This document shows positions 7,796 to 16,695 of a DNA stretch of 50,657 bases, one piece after another. The notes beneath the pieces are model-generated. The model saw nothing but the letters and a program-made list of their open reading frames with translations. It was not told the DNA's origin and made no database searches. This DNA comes from Chromatiales bacterium (GTDB taxonomy: Bacteria > Pseudomonadota > Gammaproteobacteria > UBA6429 > Thiohalophilaceae), in NCBI GenBank assembly GCA_026984045.1, contig JALSSV010000059.1:1-50657 (forward strand), given 5' to 3'. Positions within the stretch are counted from its first letter, which is position 1. Every line of letters starts with the position of its first letter. A program made the translations under genes and the position numbers.

Positions 7796-9135
7796 CGATG
7801 GCCGCGGATACTCCCGCCCGGCGCTTGCAGCCCGAATGGGAGCGCCTGCACCTGCTGGCCTTCTGTCTCGCCCGCAGCCGGGAAGGGCAGTCGCTGGCCG
7901 GGGAGCATCTGGAACGGTTGCGCGCCCTGCAACAGACGGTGGAACGGTTGCGGGGCGCCGATGGGCCCTGGGCGGGAGTTTTGCCTGCCCCTCTTTCGGC
8001 CGTGGAGATGGATGCCCTGGTCTGCATCCTCGCGCCGGAGATCGAGCCGCGAATCGGCTGGGCCTACCAGACCCTGCAGACGGGCAGTGGCCAGCCGTGG
8101 GCCTCGCGGGCCCTGATTCAGGAATTGCTGGCGTTGGAGCCTGAGCAGTCCGGGTACCTGCAGGACGCGCTGGGCAGCGGCAGCCGGTTGCGGCGCCTGC
8201 GGTTGATCCGCGACGACGATCCCGACCCCTATCAACCCCTGCGCCCTGCGCCCTGGCTCGCCGCCCGCATCCGGGGTCAGGAAGAGATACCGATGGCGCC
8301 GGAGGGCGCCGTGGAAGTGCCGGTGGAGGCCGGATGGGACGATTTGGTGCTGCCCGCCGATCGGCGGGTCATGCTCGAGGAATTTCTGCTCTGGGTACGG
8401 CATCGCGAGACGGTGGTGGACGAATGGGGCGGGGCCAGCCTCGGCGGGCCGGTGGCGCTGTTCGCCGGCCCGTCCGGCACCGGCAAGACTCTTGCTGCAA
8501 GCGTGCTGGCCGGGGTGCTCGGCTGGCCGCTGTATCGGGTGGATCTCGGCCGCCTGGTCAGCAAATACATCGGTGAGACCGAAAAGAATCTCAACGCCCT
8601 GTTCGACGGTTTGCACGGACGGCGGGCCGTGTTGCAGTTCGACGAGGCTGATGCGCTTTTCGCCCGCCGCGGCGAGGTGAAGGAGGCGCGGGATCGTTAC
8701 GCCAACATGGAGGTGAGCCACCTGCTCAGCCGCATCGAGCGGCACCAGGGGCCCTGCATCCTTACCACCAACCTGCGCAAGCAGATCGATGGTGCCTTCA
8801 CCCGCCGGTTCCAGATGGTGGTGGAGTTTCCCCGGCCCGATGCTGCCGCGCGCGCCCGGCTCTGGGATCGCTTGCTGCCGCCGCGCGCCCCCCGCCATCC
8901 GGAAGTGGACGTGGAAGCGCTGGGTCGTGGCGTGGTGCTCACCGGTGGCGGCATTCGCAACGCCGCATTGCATGCCGCCTACCTTGCCGCACGCGACGGC
9001 GAACCGATTTGCCTGCGTCACATTGCCACCGGCGTCTGGCGTGAGCTGGCCAAGGATACCGGTGAGGCGGCGATGGCCGAGCTCGGCGAACTGGGTGCGC
9101 ACCTGCCTGAGGAGATTGCCCATGCTGCACATTGA
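7792..9135 (+). CDS. eCIS AAA+ ATPase (Afp15/PVC15-like)
   Basis: A 447-residue AAA+ ATPase. The Walker A motif is GPSGTGKT (G226-T233) and the Walker B is LQFDEAD with D284-E285. Sensor-1-like TTNLRKQ and an arginine-finger region AFTRRFQMVVEFPRPD follow. The N-terminal 200 residues form a separate helical domain typical of the eCIS subgroup, which recalls the single-domain ATPases that remodel effectors or particles in Afp/PVC. In PVC the ATPase is thought to help load effectors or recycle particles, but its exact role is unsettled. The gene overlaps both neighbours (4 bases upstream, 14 downstream). Confidence 0.93.
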   Translation: MTMAADTPARRLQPEWERLHLLAFCLARSREGQSLAGEHLERLRALQQTVERLRGADGPWAGVLPAPLSAVEMDALVCILAPEIEPRIGWAYQTLQTGSGQPWASRALIQELLALEPEQSGYLQDALGSGSRLRRLRLIRDDDPDPYQPLRPAPWLAARIRGQEEIPMAPEGAVEVPVEAGWDDLVLPADRRVMLEEFLLWVRHRETVVDEWGGASLGGPVALFAGPSGTGKTLAASVLAGVLGWPLYRVDLGRLVSKYIGETEKNLNALFDGLHGRRAVLQFDEADALFARRGEVKEARDRYANMEVSHLLSRIERHQGPCILTTNLRKQIDGAFTRRFQMVVEFPRPDAAARARLWDRLLPPRAPRHPEVDVEALGRGVVLTGGGIRNAALHAAYLAARDGEPICLRHIATGVWRELAKDTGEAAMAELGELGAHLPEEIAHAAH

Positions 9136-9373
9136 TCGTCTGCGCTTGCGTCTGCCCGCGGCCCTGGCGCCCCGGGCGGCCCGGATCGGTCGGCTGCTGG
9201 CCGAGGAACTGGGGCGCCGCGAATGGTCGCCGAATCGTGTGGTAGAGCTGCGGCTTCCGCCTTTGACGCTCTCTCCCGCCGCCAGTGACCTCCAGGTGGC
9301 GCGCCGACTTGCGGATGCCGTGCAACGACACTGGCATGCAGGCAGAACGTCAGGAGGAAGCGATGCTGAATGA
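9122..9373 (+). CDS. Small conserved-position eCIS protein (83 aa), unknown function
   Basis: An 83-residue protein starting at an ATG inside the end of the ATPase gene and ending inside the next gene, so it is locked into the overlapping operon. It starts MLHIDRLRLRLPAALAPRAA and has a helix-strand-helix look: an N-terminal L/R-rich amphipathic strand or helix, a proline-rich turn VVELRLPPLTLSPA, and a helix ARRLADAVQRHWHAG. I do not recognise the family. Its place between the ATPase and the CIS_tube adaptor suggests a cofactor of one of them. The amphipathic pattern and the coupling, not homology, support it as a gene. Confidence 0.6.
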   Translation: MLHIDRLRLRLPAALAPRAARIGRLLAEELGRREWSPNRVVELRLPPLTLSPAASDLQVARRLADAVQRHWHAGRTSGGSDAE

Positions 9374-10013
9374 GACCCGTGGTTTTCTCGTCGAGTACGC
9401 CCCGAATCCGGCGCCGCTGGTTTTGGCCTTCGAGTTCAATCCCCAGCAGATCGCCCGGTCGCGCAGTATCAGCATCACCCTCGGCAATACCGCCGCCACC
9501 CGTGGCGGTTACGATTTTCGCTTGCCCACGGAGGTGGCGCGGGTCAGTCAGGGCGTGAGCGTGGAGCCGGAGAGTTTCGATGTGGAAATTCTGCTCGACG
9601 CCACCGACCGGCTGGACCGAGGCGAGGATCCGGTAGCGCCGGTATTCGGCATCGAACCGGAACTGGCCACATTGCGCAGCCTGGTCGAGCCGAAACGGCA
9701 GGGTCCGGGTGGCATGCAGTTGCTGGCCAGCCTCGGCGCGGCAGGCGAACGGGCCTTCCAGCGTCACGAGAGCGCCTCGGTGATCCTCTTCGTCTGGGGG
9801 AGCCACGTTCTGCCGGTGTTTCTCAAGGGTATCGACGTGAAGGAGACGGCCCACTTTCCCTCCCTGGTACCGTACCGGGCCAACGTCACCCTCAGCCTGC
9901 AGGTGATCGAAGGCAGCAATCCCTTTTACGATGCCGAAAAGGTACGCCAGGTGGCCACCGCCGCCTTGCACGGCGCCGGACAGGCAGGCGCCTCCCTGGG
10001 AGGGTTGTTCTGA
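9363..10013 (+). CDS. CIS_tube-type adaptor (Afp7/Pvc7 N-terminal-like)
   Basis: A 216-residue protein resembling the N-terminal CIS_tube domain of Afp7/Pvc7, which joins the inner tube to the central spike hub. Typical elements are GFLVEYAPNPAPLVLAFEFNPQQIARSRS near the start, the FDVEILLDATDRL strand, and a C-terminal SLVPYRANVTLSLQVIEGSNPFYD. In Afp7 a LysM domain follows in the same chain; here LysM is encoded by the next gene, so the usual fusion is split. AGGAGG lies just before the ATG at 9363, deciding it over the upstream in-frame ATG at 9285. Residues 30-37 (EFNPQQIA) match the family's FNPxxY-like site. Confidence 0.8.
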   Translation: MLNETRGFLVEYAPNPAPLVLAFEFNPQQIARSRSISITLGNTAATRGGYDFRLPTEVARVSQGVSVEPESFDVEILLDATDRLDRGEDPVAPVFGIEPELATLRSLVEPKRQGPGGMQLLASLGAAGERAFQRHESASVILFVWGSHVLPVFLKGIDVKETAHFPSLVPYRANVTLSLQVIEGSNPFYDAEKVRQVATAALHGAGQAGASLGGLF

Positions 10014-10300
10014 TGATCGACAATCGTTCCCGCTATCTCGAGGCGCGTCGTTATCTCCCGGCGGCGGAGGGTGAAGGCTTTGCGGGCATCCGGCCAAGGG
10101 AGATCGCGACCCTCGAAGGCGTGCTGGAGCACGTGCTGCAACGGGGGGACCGCCTGGATTTGCTTGCCCGTGAATACTACGGCGACGCCCATCTGTGGTG
10201 GCGGATTCTCGATGCCAATCCACACCTGTTCTTCGCCGGTGCCGCCGAACTCGATGCCCTGGCCGGTCAGGTGTTGCTGATTCCGGGAGACGGGCGGTGA
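10013..10300 (+). CDS. LysM-domain baseplate protein (tail protein X/gp53-like)
   Basis: A 95-residue LysM protein. The core RGDRLDLLAREYYGDAHLWWRILDANPHL has the classic LysM pattern (gD-x-L-x-x-L-A-x-x-y-y-G, then W-x-I-x-x-A-N) and ends in LAGQVLLIPGDGR. In phages the equivalent is tail protein X or the LysM part of gp53; in Afp/PVC it is fused to the CIS_tube protein. It probably seals the junction between tube adaptor and hub; peptidoglycan binding is not implied. Its ATG shares one base with the preceding TGA, and its own stop overlaps the GTG start of the hub gene, so the three genes should be translated together. Confidence 0.85.
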   Translation: MIDNRSRYLEARRYLPAAEGEGFAGIRPREIATLEGVLEHVLQRGDRLDLLAREYYGDAHLWWRILDANPHLFFAGAAELDALAGQVLLIPGDGR

Positions 10301-11421
10301 AGTGGCTCGAAGACGTGTTGGAGACACCTCAACGGGCGCCTGCCGAATGTGTGGTGGAAGTCGGCGGCATGGATCTGGCCCTGCATGGGCTTTATCCGCT
10401 GTTGCGCGAGGTACGGGTGGAAACCTCGCGTAGCGAGGCGGCCACCGCCACCCTGATCTTCGACAATCGCCGTGATGTCCGCGGACGCTGGGATGTGCAG
10501 GACGAGGATCTGTTCGCGCCCTGGCAGCCCGTCGATATCGCCGTGGTCTTTGGCGCAGGACGCCGCGAAACCGTCTTTCGCGGTTATGTGCGGGAGGCGC
10601 AGGGCGAGTATCCGGAAGACGGAGGCGCCGCCACCTTCACCGTGACCTGTCAGGACACCTCCCTGCGCTTGGATCGCGAACACCGCCGTGTGCAGTGGGC
10701 GCAGGAGGCGCGCATCACGACAGAGGGACAGGTGTTGCGGTCGATTCTCGGCCGGTATGGCCTTGCGCCCATCGGCGTCGGCGGTGTCGATGACCGGCAG
10801 GTGGACAACCTCAGCCAGGACGATACCGACATCAAATTCCTGCGCAAGCGCGCCGAGGCCAATGGTTACGAACTGATCTTCTATCCCGACGGAGTGTATT
10901 TCGGACCCATGCGCCTGACGGCCGAGCCCCAGGCGCCCTTGCGGGTGTATGCCGGCAACGGCACCAACTGCCTCAGCCTGCAGATCCGCGAAGATGCCCA
11001 GCAACCGGATCGCATTCGCGTGCAGATTCCGGCAGAGCGGGGTGACGCCAGCCGGGATGAGGAGCTGACCGCGGATCTGCCGGTACTGGGACGCCGATCC
11101 GCCGACAGCGAAGGGCGCGGGCTGGAGCCTTTCGTCTGGACGCTGGGGCAGGGTGCCGGGAACGATCGGGAGCGGCTTCGGGCTCAGGCGCAAACGAAGA
11201 TCAACGAAGCCGACATTCGCCGCGTGGTGGCCGAGGGGGAGCTCGATGGCAGCCTTTACGGGCATGTGCTCCGGGTGGGGTTGCCGGTGACGGTGGATGG
11301 TGTGGGCACGCGGCAGGGCGGGATCTATTACGTGGATCGCGTCAGTCACCGCATCGATGCCAGCGGTTATCGACAGAGCTTCACCCTGCTGCGCAATGCC
11401 GTGGGAGAGCGCTTTCCGTGA
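10297..11421 (+). CDS. gp27-like hub protein (phage late control D / VgrG N-terminal-like)
   Basis: A 374-residue hub protein of the gp27/VgrG-N/phage late control gene D family. Supporting segments are LREVRVETSRSEAATATLIFDNRR, TVTCQDTSLRLDREHRR, the QVLRSILGRYGL helix, FLRKRAEANGYELIFYPDGVYFGP (typical of gpD) and the C-terminal YYVDRVSHRIDASGYRQSFTLLRNA. It forms the trimeric hub that links the sixfold tube to the threefold spike. In Afp8/PVC8 this domain is fused with the gp5-like spike; here hub and spike are separate genes. Translation starts at a GTG overlapping the previous TGA. Confidence 0.9.
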   Translation: MKWLEDVLETPQRAPAECVVEVGGMDLALHGLYPLLREVRVETSRSEAATATLIFDNRRDVRGRWDVQDEDLFAPWQPVDIAVVFGAGRRETVFRGYVREAQGEYPEDGGAATFTVTCQDTSLRLDREHRRVQWAQEARITTEGQVLRSILGRYGLAPIGVGGVDDRQVDNLSQDDTDIKFLRKRAEANGYELIFYPDGVYFGPMRLTAEPQAPLRVYAGNGTNCLSLQIREDAQQPDRIRVQIPAERGDASRDEELTADLPVLGRRSADSEGRGLEPFVWTLGQGAGNDRERLRAQAQTKINEADIRRVVAEGELDGSLYGHVLRVGLPVTVDGVGTRQGGIYYVDRVSHRIDASGYRQSFTLLRNAVGERFP

Positions 11422-11443
11422 ACCGTAATACAGGAGAATCGCC

Positions 11444-12259
11444 GTGGAAGACGTCATCGCGCAACTGGTGGAGCGCATCCAGAACCGCTACTGGGGCAAG
11501 TACCGCGGTTTCGTGGAGGAGAACGCCGATCCGGAGGGCATGGGCCGTCTGCGCCTGCGCATCCCCGCCGTCTTGGGCGAGGAGGTCACCAACTGGGCCC
11601 TGCCCTGCCTCCCCTTCGGCGGTTTGCCGAACCAGGGGTTGTTTTCGGTACCTGACAAGGGCGCCCAGGTGTGGGTGGAGTTCGAGGGCGGCGATCTCGA
11701 TCATCCCATCTGGACCGGCACCTTCTGGCAGAAGAAGGGAGATGCCCCGGAGGAGACGAAACACCCTCCCACCACACGCCAGTTCAGGACACCGGCCGGA
11801 CATCGCTGGCTGTTCGAGGATGCCAAGGGGGAGCGCCGCTGTCAGATCCGGCATAGCAGCGGCGCCAGCGTGGATATCGACGACAAGGGCAGCCTGCGGC
11901 TGACCGATGCCCGTGGCGCCCGGGTGACGCTGGATGCCGAACGCGGCAGTCTTGTGGTCGAAGACGTCAACGGCAATCGCATCATCTTCGACAAGGAGGG
12001 CGCGGTGGTGGAGGATGGAAAGGGCAACCGCATCGAGATGGCCAACAGCGGCATCACCGTCAAGGGGACCCGGATTACGGTCGAGGGCAGCCAGGTCCTG
12101 CTGGGCGGTACCGGTGGCGAGCCGCTTATCAAGGGGGAGAGCTTTCTAAGACTGTTCGCGACCCATGTGCATACCAGCAGCCCCGGTGGCGGGCCGACTT
12201 CACCGCCCATACCCCAGGGGGAGATCAGCACCCTGTCCATGAAGGTCAGGAGCAGCTGA
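11444..12259 (+). CDS. gp5/gpV-like baseplate spike with OB fold and C-terminal HxH tip
   Basis: A 271-residue spike. The N-terminal third (about residues 15-105) is the OB-fold of gp5/baseplate assembly protein V: YRGFVEENADPEGMGRLRLRIP, then PDKGAQVWVEFEGGDLDHPIWTGTFW. The middle has short beta repeats (GNRIIFDKEGAVVEDGKGNRIEM) that suit a triple-stranded beta-helix. The C-terminal LGGTGGEPLIKGESF precedes H241-V-H243, the HxH motif that coordinates a metal at the apex of P2 gpV-type spikes. This matters because no PAAR tip gene was found, so the spike may carry its own point. No lysozyme domain is present. Start is GTG with CAGGAG eight bases upstream. Confidence 0.9.
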   Translation: MEDVIAQLVERIQNRYWGKYRGFVEENADPEGMGRLRLRIPAVLGEEVTNWALPCLPFGGLPNQGLFSVPDKGAQVWVEFEGGDLDHPIWTGTFWQKKGDAPEETKHPPTTRQFRTPAGHRWLFEDAKGERRCQIRHSSGASVDIDDKGSLRLTDARGARVTLDAERGSLVVEDVNGNRIIFDKEGAVVEDGKGNRIEMANSGITVKGTRITVEGSQVLLGGTGGEPLIKGESFLRLFATHVHTSSPGGGPTSPPIPQGEISTLSMKVRSS

Positions 12260-12260
12260 C

Positions 12261-12644
12261 ATGGAACGCCGACTCGTCGATCCGCCCTGGCTGGCCTTCC
12301 CCCTGCGCATCCGCAAGCAAGGCGCCGAACTGGCCAATCGGGCGCGCCACGTCCGAGATCAGATAGAGCAGGTACTCTTCACCCAGGCGGGCGAGCGGGT
12401 GTTTCGTCCTGACTTCGGCGCCGGTGTGCGGGCCCTGGTGTTCGAGCCCAACCGTGGTGCCGTCTGGCAGGTCACGCGGCAGCGGCTGCTGGCCTCGCTG
12501 GCCGAGGCCCTGGCCGGCGAGGTGGATCCACGCAGCATCGAAGTGGAGGTGAGCGGTGAGGAAGGCCGTCTGATCATTACCGTGGGCTATACCCTGGCTA
12601 CCATCGGCTTCCGCCAGACCCAGCATTTCGAGGTGACCGCCTGA
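12261..12644 (+). CDS. gp25-like baseplate wedge protein (GPW/gp25)
   Basis: A 127-residue GPW_gp25 family protein, equivalent to T4 gp25 and Afp9/PVC9. The family core is clear: IEQVLFTQAGERVFRPDFGAG, VRALVFEPN, and LEGRLIITVGY-like strands near the C-terminus (EEGRLIITVGYTLATI). The protein sits at the wedge-sheath junction, where it nucleates sheath polymerisation. The EPR-like core motif of sheath-initiating wedge proteins appears as E-P-N here (V-F-E-P-N). It begins one base after the spike stop and its TGA shares the A of the next ATG (TGATGG), so translation is coupled. Confidence 0.92.
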   Translation: MERRLVDPPWLAFPLRIRKQGAELANRARHVRDQIEQVLFTQAGERVFRPDFGAGVRALVFEPNRGAVWQVTRQRLLASLAEALAGEVDPRSIEVEVSGEEGRLIITVGYTLATIGFRQTQHFEVTA

Positions 12645-13828
12645 TGGCCCGCGCGCCCCGGCCACGGTTGGAATTCCGTGACGATTGCGCCGATTGCGGG
12701 CGGCGCGTCGCCGAGCCGCCTCCGCCTCTTCCGGCCATCGGCGATGACTTCGACTGGGAATTGCGCGACTTCGAGAGCTTCCGACGCTTTTTGCTTGCCG
12801 AGCTGGCGGCGCGGTTTCCGGAGCGTCCGCGTTGGGCGGCGGCCGATCCGGAAGTGTTGCTGGTGGAAAACCTCGCCGCGGTTCTCGACCAGCTTTCCGA
12901 CATGCTCGACCGGGTGGCCAGCGAGGGCAGTCTGGAAACCGCTCGCCATCCCGCTTCGGTTCGCCGATGGCTGAATCTCATCGGCGATGACGTGCTGGCC
13001 CGGGCCATGGCCACGGGTGCCCCGCCTTTCGACCGTGCGCCTGCCGACGGCGATACCCGTCGTCCCGCGGAACGGTTCGACCAGTACTGGCTGGATCATC
13101 CCCAGGCCATGGAGGCGGCGCGCCGCGCCGGGCCCGCGGCCATTCACCGTCAGCGGCGTTGCGTCACGCTCGAGGATTATCGAAAGCGGCTCGAGGAACA
13201 TCCTTTGGTGCTCAGGGCACAGGCCGGCTCACGCTGGAGCGGGGCCTGGCAGACCGTGCATGCCGCCGTGATTCTCGCCGGTCGCCGCCGCCTGGACGCC
13301 CGTGGTCCGCTGGCGTCGGAAAGCTGGCAGGCGGTGCTCGATTTTCACCGCGAGCAGGAAGTGCCGCTGCCGCCCAACGATGGGCAGTTTACGATTCGAG
13401 GCGCCCTGCTCGACTGGCTCGACGCCCAGCGTATGGCCGGACAGCCTCTGCGGCTCGACGAGGCGAAAGAAGTGGGGCTGAGCATCGTCCTCGCCATTCA
13501 GGTGGCGGACACGCACTTTCGAACCGAGGTCCGCCAGGCCGTGGCGCAGGCCCTCGGCACCGGCGCCGACGGTTTTTTCGCGCCGGGACGGCTCGGTTTC
13601 GGCGAAGACGTGCTGGCCGGGGATCTGTTCGAGGTCCTGATGGCCATCGACGGGGTCGAAAACGTCTGCCTCGAGCGGTTCAAGCGCATGGGCAGGCGTT
13701 TCGCCGATCAGTCCGGCAGCGGTCGGATCCGGCTGGAAGGGCTCGAGGTGGCGGTGTGCGAAAACGATCCCGGGCATCCTGAGCGCGGTCATCTCGGTCT
13801 ACGCCTGCGCGGGGGGAGGATCGGCTGA
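12644..13828 (+). CDS. Baseplate J-like/gp6-type wedge protein, short form (Afp11-like)
   Basis: A 394-residue baseplate wedge protein. A wedge-protein body of the gp6/J type follows an N-terminal CxxC (C15-A-D-C18) that could bind zinc. Recognisable stretches are LVENLAAVLDQLSDMLDRVASEGSLETARHPASVRRWLNLIGDD, the linker CVTLEDYRKRLEEHPLVLRAQAGSRWSGAWQTVHAAVI, and ARLDEAK-like VGLSIVLAIQVADTHFRTEVRQAV. These match the first of the two J-like genes seen in tandem in eCIS operons. The wedge ring surrounds the hub and transmits the firing signal to the sheath. It overlaps the neighbouring genes by single bases. Confidence 0.82.
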   Translation: MARAPRPRLEFRDDCADCGRRVAEPPPPLPAIGDDFDWELRDFESFRRFLLAELAARFPERPRWAAADPEVLLVENLAAVLDQLSDMLDRVASEGSLETARHPASVRRWLNLIGDDVLARAMATGAPPFDRAPADGDTRRPAERFDQYWLDHPQAMEAARRAGPAAIHRQRRCVTLEDYRKRLEEHPLVLRAQAGSRWSGAWQTVHAAVILAGRRRLDARGPLASESWQAVLDFHREQEVPLPPNDGQFTIRGALLDWLDAQRMAGQPLRLDEAKEVGLSIVLAIQVADTHFRTEVRQAVAQALGTGADGFFAPGRLGFGEDVLAGDLFEVLMAIDGVENVCLERFKRMGRRFADQSGSGRIRLEGLEVAVCENDPGHPERGHLGLRLRGGRIG

Positions 13829-16695
13829 TGACGGTGCGCGACTACACCCGCTGGAATCGGGCCGGTCGGCGGCGGGTCGCCTATACCGACGGCAATGCCG
13901 TCCGCTTTCTCGCGGATTTGCGTACTTCTCTGGCACAAGCCTTTCCCGAACTGGCGTTGCCGCCCCTGGCAGATGCGGACGATCCTGCTGCCCAGGCAGC
14001 GTTATATGCCACGGCGCATCCGGAGCTGATTTGGCAACTGCACCGGGCCCTGGCACGGGCGGCCCATGTTCTCGCCGGTCATGTGGACGCGGTAGCCAAT
14101 GAATCCTGGATCGGCACCGCTACTCAGTGGGAGAGCCTGCGCCGGCTGGTGGCCATGCTCGATTACAGTCCCCGCCCCCCGGCCTCGGCCGAAACCCCGC
14201 TGGTGATTCTGGCTGCGGCCGACGGCCGCCTCGAAGCCGGTTTCGCCGTGCGCCACATGCCTTCCGATGGATCGGCTCCGATCGTCTTCGAGACGCTCGC
14301 CGACCTCGAACTGCGCACCGAACTCAATGCCTTGCGACCGGTCGGGTACGGTCGCAATCCGGCTCCCCTGCCTCGTGGTGACGAACTGGTGGTGGAAGGG
14401 GTGCACGGTGATCTGAAAGTCGGTGAACCATTGCTGCTGGAAGACCGCCTCCGTGGCCGTTACGTCGCCATGCGCATTCGCGGCGCGCAGCCGGAAGCCG
14501 GGACCACGCGCATCCAGGTGACCCCGGCGCTGCCCGCCGGTTTCGCGCTTGGCGAGACGGTGGTGCATCTGCAGCCGGCCGAGCGGCTCGCCGTGTTCGC
14601 GCCACTGACGCGCGGTGGCGTCATCGGACGGCGTCTGCGCCTGCAGGAGCCGCCCGACGGGATCGTGCCGGGCGAGTTGCTGGTCATCGGCACGCCCGGA
14701 CGCAAACCGGTGTTCGTGCATGTGCGCGAAGTGGGGGAAAACGAATTGCGGCTGAGCGCGCCCGTGGGCGAGCTGGATTTGGCCGCCGCCCGGATCGGCA
14801 AGCCGGTGGAACTGCCGGTGAGCTTCCACAAGCGGCGCGAAGCGGATGGCGACGAACTGTGCATCTTCTATCTGGCGGGTGACTGGCGGCGGCTGAAGAA
14901 TCGCTGGCTGGCCCGGCACCGACGGGACGGCGACACCCGGCGTCCCCTGCCAGTGTTTCGCGTGGTCGCCACTCACTACGATCCCCCGGATGCGGCCCAG
15001 GCCCGCTTTCTCGCCGGATACACGCGCATCGTCCTGGCCGTGGACGAAAGCACGCTGTCCCGCGCCGGCCTGTCTGCCCGCGCCTTCGCCAACACCCAGG
15101 CTTTTCTCATGCCGCCCGAATCGCCGGGCCCCTGGCGGCTGGATGCCTGGCTGGAGGCGGGTCAAGGTGGCGTGCCTCCGATGTGGCTCGACGTGGACAG
15201 GAGCGAGAAGCTCTCTTCCGGCGATTTCGTGGTGCTCCAGCGCGGCGATCAGCAGGCCTGGGCGCGTCTCGACCAGGTCGAGAGCGGCGAGCGAACCCGC
15301 CTGCGGCTGGCCGCCTGGCAGCACCGGGGTGGAGGCCCTTGGTACCGTGCCGGAACCCGCCTGTACGGCGCGTTCGGCCGCCAGGTACGACCGGTGGGCT
15401 GGGCGCGCAACGATACCCCGCTCTCCGGTGCCTCGCTGTTGATCGCCAGCCGGCCCGAGGCCCTGCTGCCCGGTCGGGAAGTGCTGATCCGGGCGGAGGC
15501 CGCCGCGGTGCGAACCCGGATTGCACGGGTGGAGCCCATCGCGGAGCGCATGGCGCGGCTCCTGCTGGACGATCCCTTGCCACCCGGTGCGACCGTGGGG
15601 AACGTGATCCTGCACGGCAACGTGGTGACGGCTGGGCATGGAGAAACCCGTCCCGAGACGGTGCTCGGGAGCGGCACCGGCCAGGCCCATGCGCAATACG
15701 TCCTCGAGGTCGACGAGCCGGCTTTCGTCAGCGACGCGACACGCGAAAGCGGCGTGCGGGCGGCCATCACCCTGCGCATCGACGGACGTGCCTGGCAGGC
15801 CGTGGATCATTTCCGCGACGCCGGTCCCACCGATCCGGTCTTCCGCACACGGATGAACGAGGACGGCCGCCTCGTGGTGCAATTCGGCGACGGGATCCGG
15901 GGGCGCCGCGTGCCGGCGGGCAGGAACAATCTGCGCGTGGTCTGGCGCCAGGGCCACGGCGCGGCGGGCAATCTACCCGCCTCCAGCCTGGAGGAGCCGG
16001 TGCGCCGCCACTGGCTCGTCGCCGGCGTGCTGCAGCCCATGGCGGCCGGAGGCGGCGCGGCCATGGAATCGGCCGACAACCTGCGTGAATCGGCGCCGGC
16101 CACGGTGATGACGCTGGGGCGCGCCGTTTCGTTGCGCGACTTCGCCATGCTGGCTCGTTCCCACAGCGCCGTCTGGCAGGCGCGGGCCTTTGCCCGGCCC
16201 GTCGGGCTGGCGCGCAACCCCGCAGTTGACGTGGTGGTGGTGCCGGCCCACGGCGACCGACTCACACCAGCGTTGGCCGCCCGCCTTGCGGCCTGGTTGC
16301 GTGCCCGGGCCCTGCCCGGTATCGGTGTGCGCGTGCTCCCCTTCCAACGGGTGCCGGTGCGATTGTCTGTGAGCGTCTGGATCGACACGGCGGAATACGA
16401 AAGCGGCGTAGTGGCCCGGAGGGTGCGAGATGCCCTGCTGGCCCGATTCAACCTGGAACGGCGGCGACTCGGCCAGCCGCTCTACCGCAGCGAGGTGCAG
16501 GCCGTGATCGAGGCGGTTCCCGGGGTGCTCCATTCCCGTTGCGAGCTGCTGCCGCCGGCGCGGCCGGCGGTGCGGGTGGTGAGAACCGGCGATGGCATCG
16601 TGCGCATGATCGATCCGGGGCCTCGCCAGTGCGCGTGGCTGGCCTCGGCCGACAGCGTGTCGGACATCACCGTGGAGGCCTGGCACGATGACTGA
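13828..16695 (+). CDS. Putative baseplate assembly protein, long J-like form (Afp11/12-like)
   Basis: A 955-residue long baseplate protein of the type usually labelled putative baseplate assembly protein. The N-terminal segment through LVAMLDYSPRPPASAETPLVIL is a wedge-type start. The middle holds beta-rich segments (LLLEDRLRGRYVAMRIRGAQPE). The C-terminal third, LVVQFGDGIRGRRVPAGRNNLRVVWRQGHGAAGNLPA, then ESAPATVMTLGRAVSLRDFAMLARS and VDVVVVPAHGDR, carries the J-like signature. It is the largest wedge component and likely forms the outer baseplate ring. It shares one base with the previous stop and overlaps the next gene by 8 bases. Confidence 0.88.
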   Translation: MTVRDYTRWNRAGRRRVAYTDGNAVRFLADLRTSLAQAFPELALPPLADADDPAAQAALYATAHPELIWQLHRALARAAHVLAGHVDAVANESWIGTATQWESLRRLVAMLDYSPRPPASAETPLVILAAADGRLEAGFAVRHMPSDGSAPIVFETLADLELRTELNALRPVGYGRNPAPLPRGDELVVEGVHGDLKVGEPLLLEDRLRGRYVAMRIRGAQPEAGTTRIQVTPALPAGFALGETVVHLQPAERLAVFAPLTRGGVIGRRLRLQEPPDGIVPGELLVIGTPGRKPVFVHVREVGENELRLSAPVGELDLAAARIGKPVELPVSFHKRREADGDELCIFYLAGDWRRLKNRWLARHRRDGDTRRPLPVFRVVATHYDPPDAAQARFLAGYTRIVLAVDESTLSRAGLSARAFANTQAFLMPPESPGPWRLDAWLEAGQGGVPPMWLDVDRSEKLSSGDFVVLQRGDQQAWARLDQVESGERTRLRLAAWQHRGGGPWYRAGTRLYGAFGRQVRPVGWARNDTPLSGASLLIASRPEALLPGREVLIRAEAAAVRTRIARVEPIAERMARLLLDDPLPPGATVGNVILHGNVVTAGHGETRPETVLGSGTGQAHAQYVLEVDEPAFVSDATRESGVRAAITLRIDGRAWQAVDHFRDAGPTDPVFRTRMNEDGRLVVQFGDGIRGRRVPAGRNNLRVVWRQGHGAAGNLPASSLEEPVRRHWLVAGVLQPMAAGGGAAMESADNLRESAPATVMTLGRAVSLRDFAMLARSHSAVWQARAFARPVGLARNPAVDVVVVPAHGDRLTPALAARLAAWLRARALPGIGVRVLPFQRVPVRLSVSVWIDTAEYESGVVARRVRDALLARFNLERRRLGQPLYRSEVQAVIEAVPGVLHSRCELLPPARPAVRVVRTGDGIVRMIDPGPRQCAWLASADSVSDITVEAWHDD

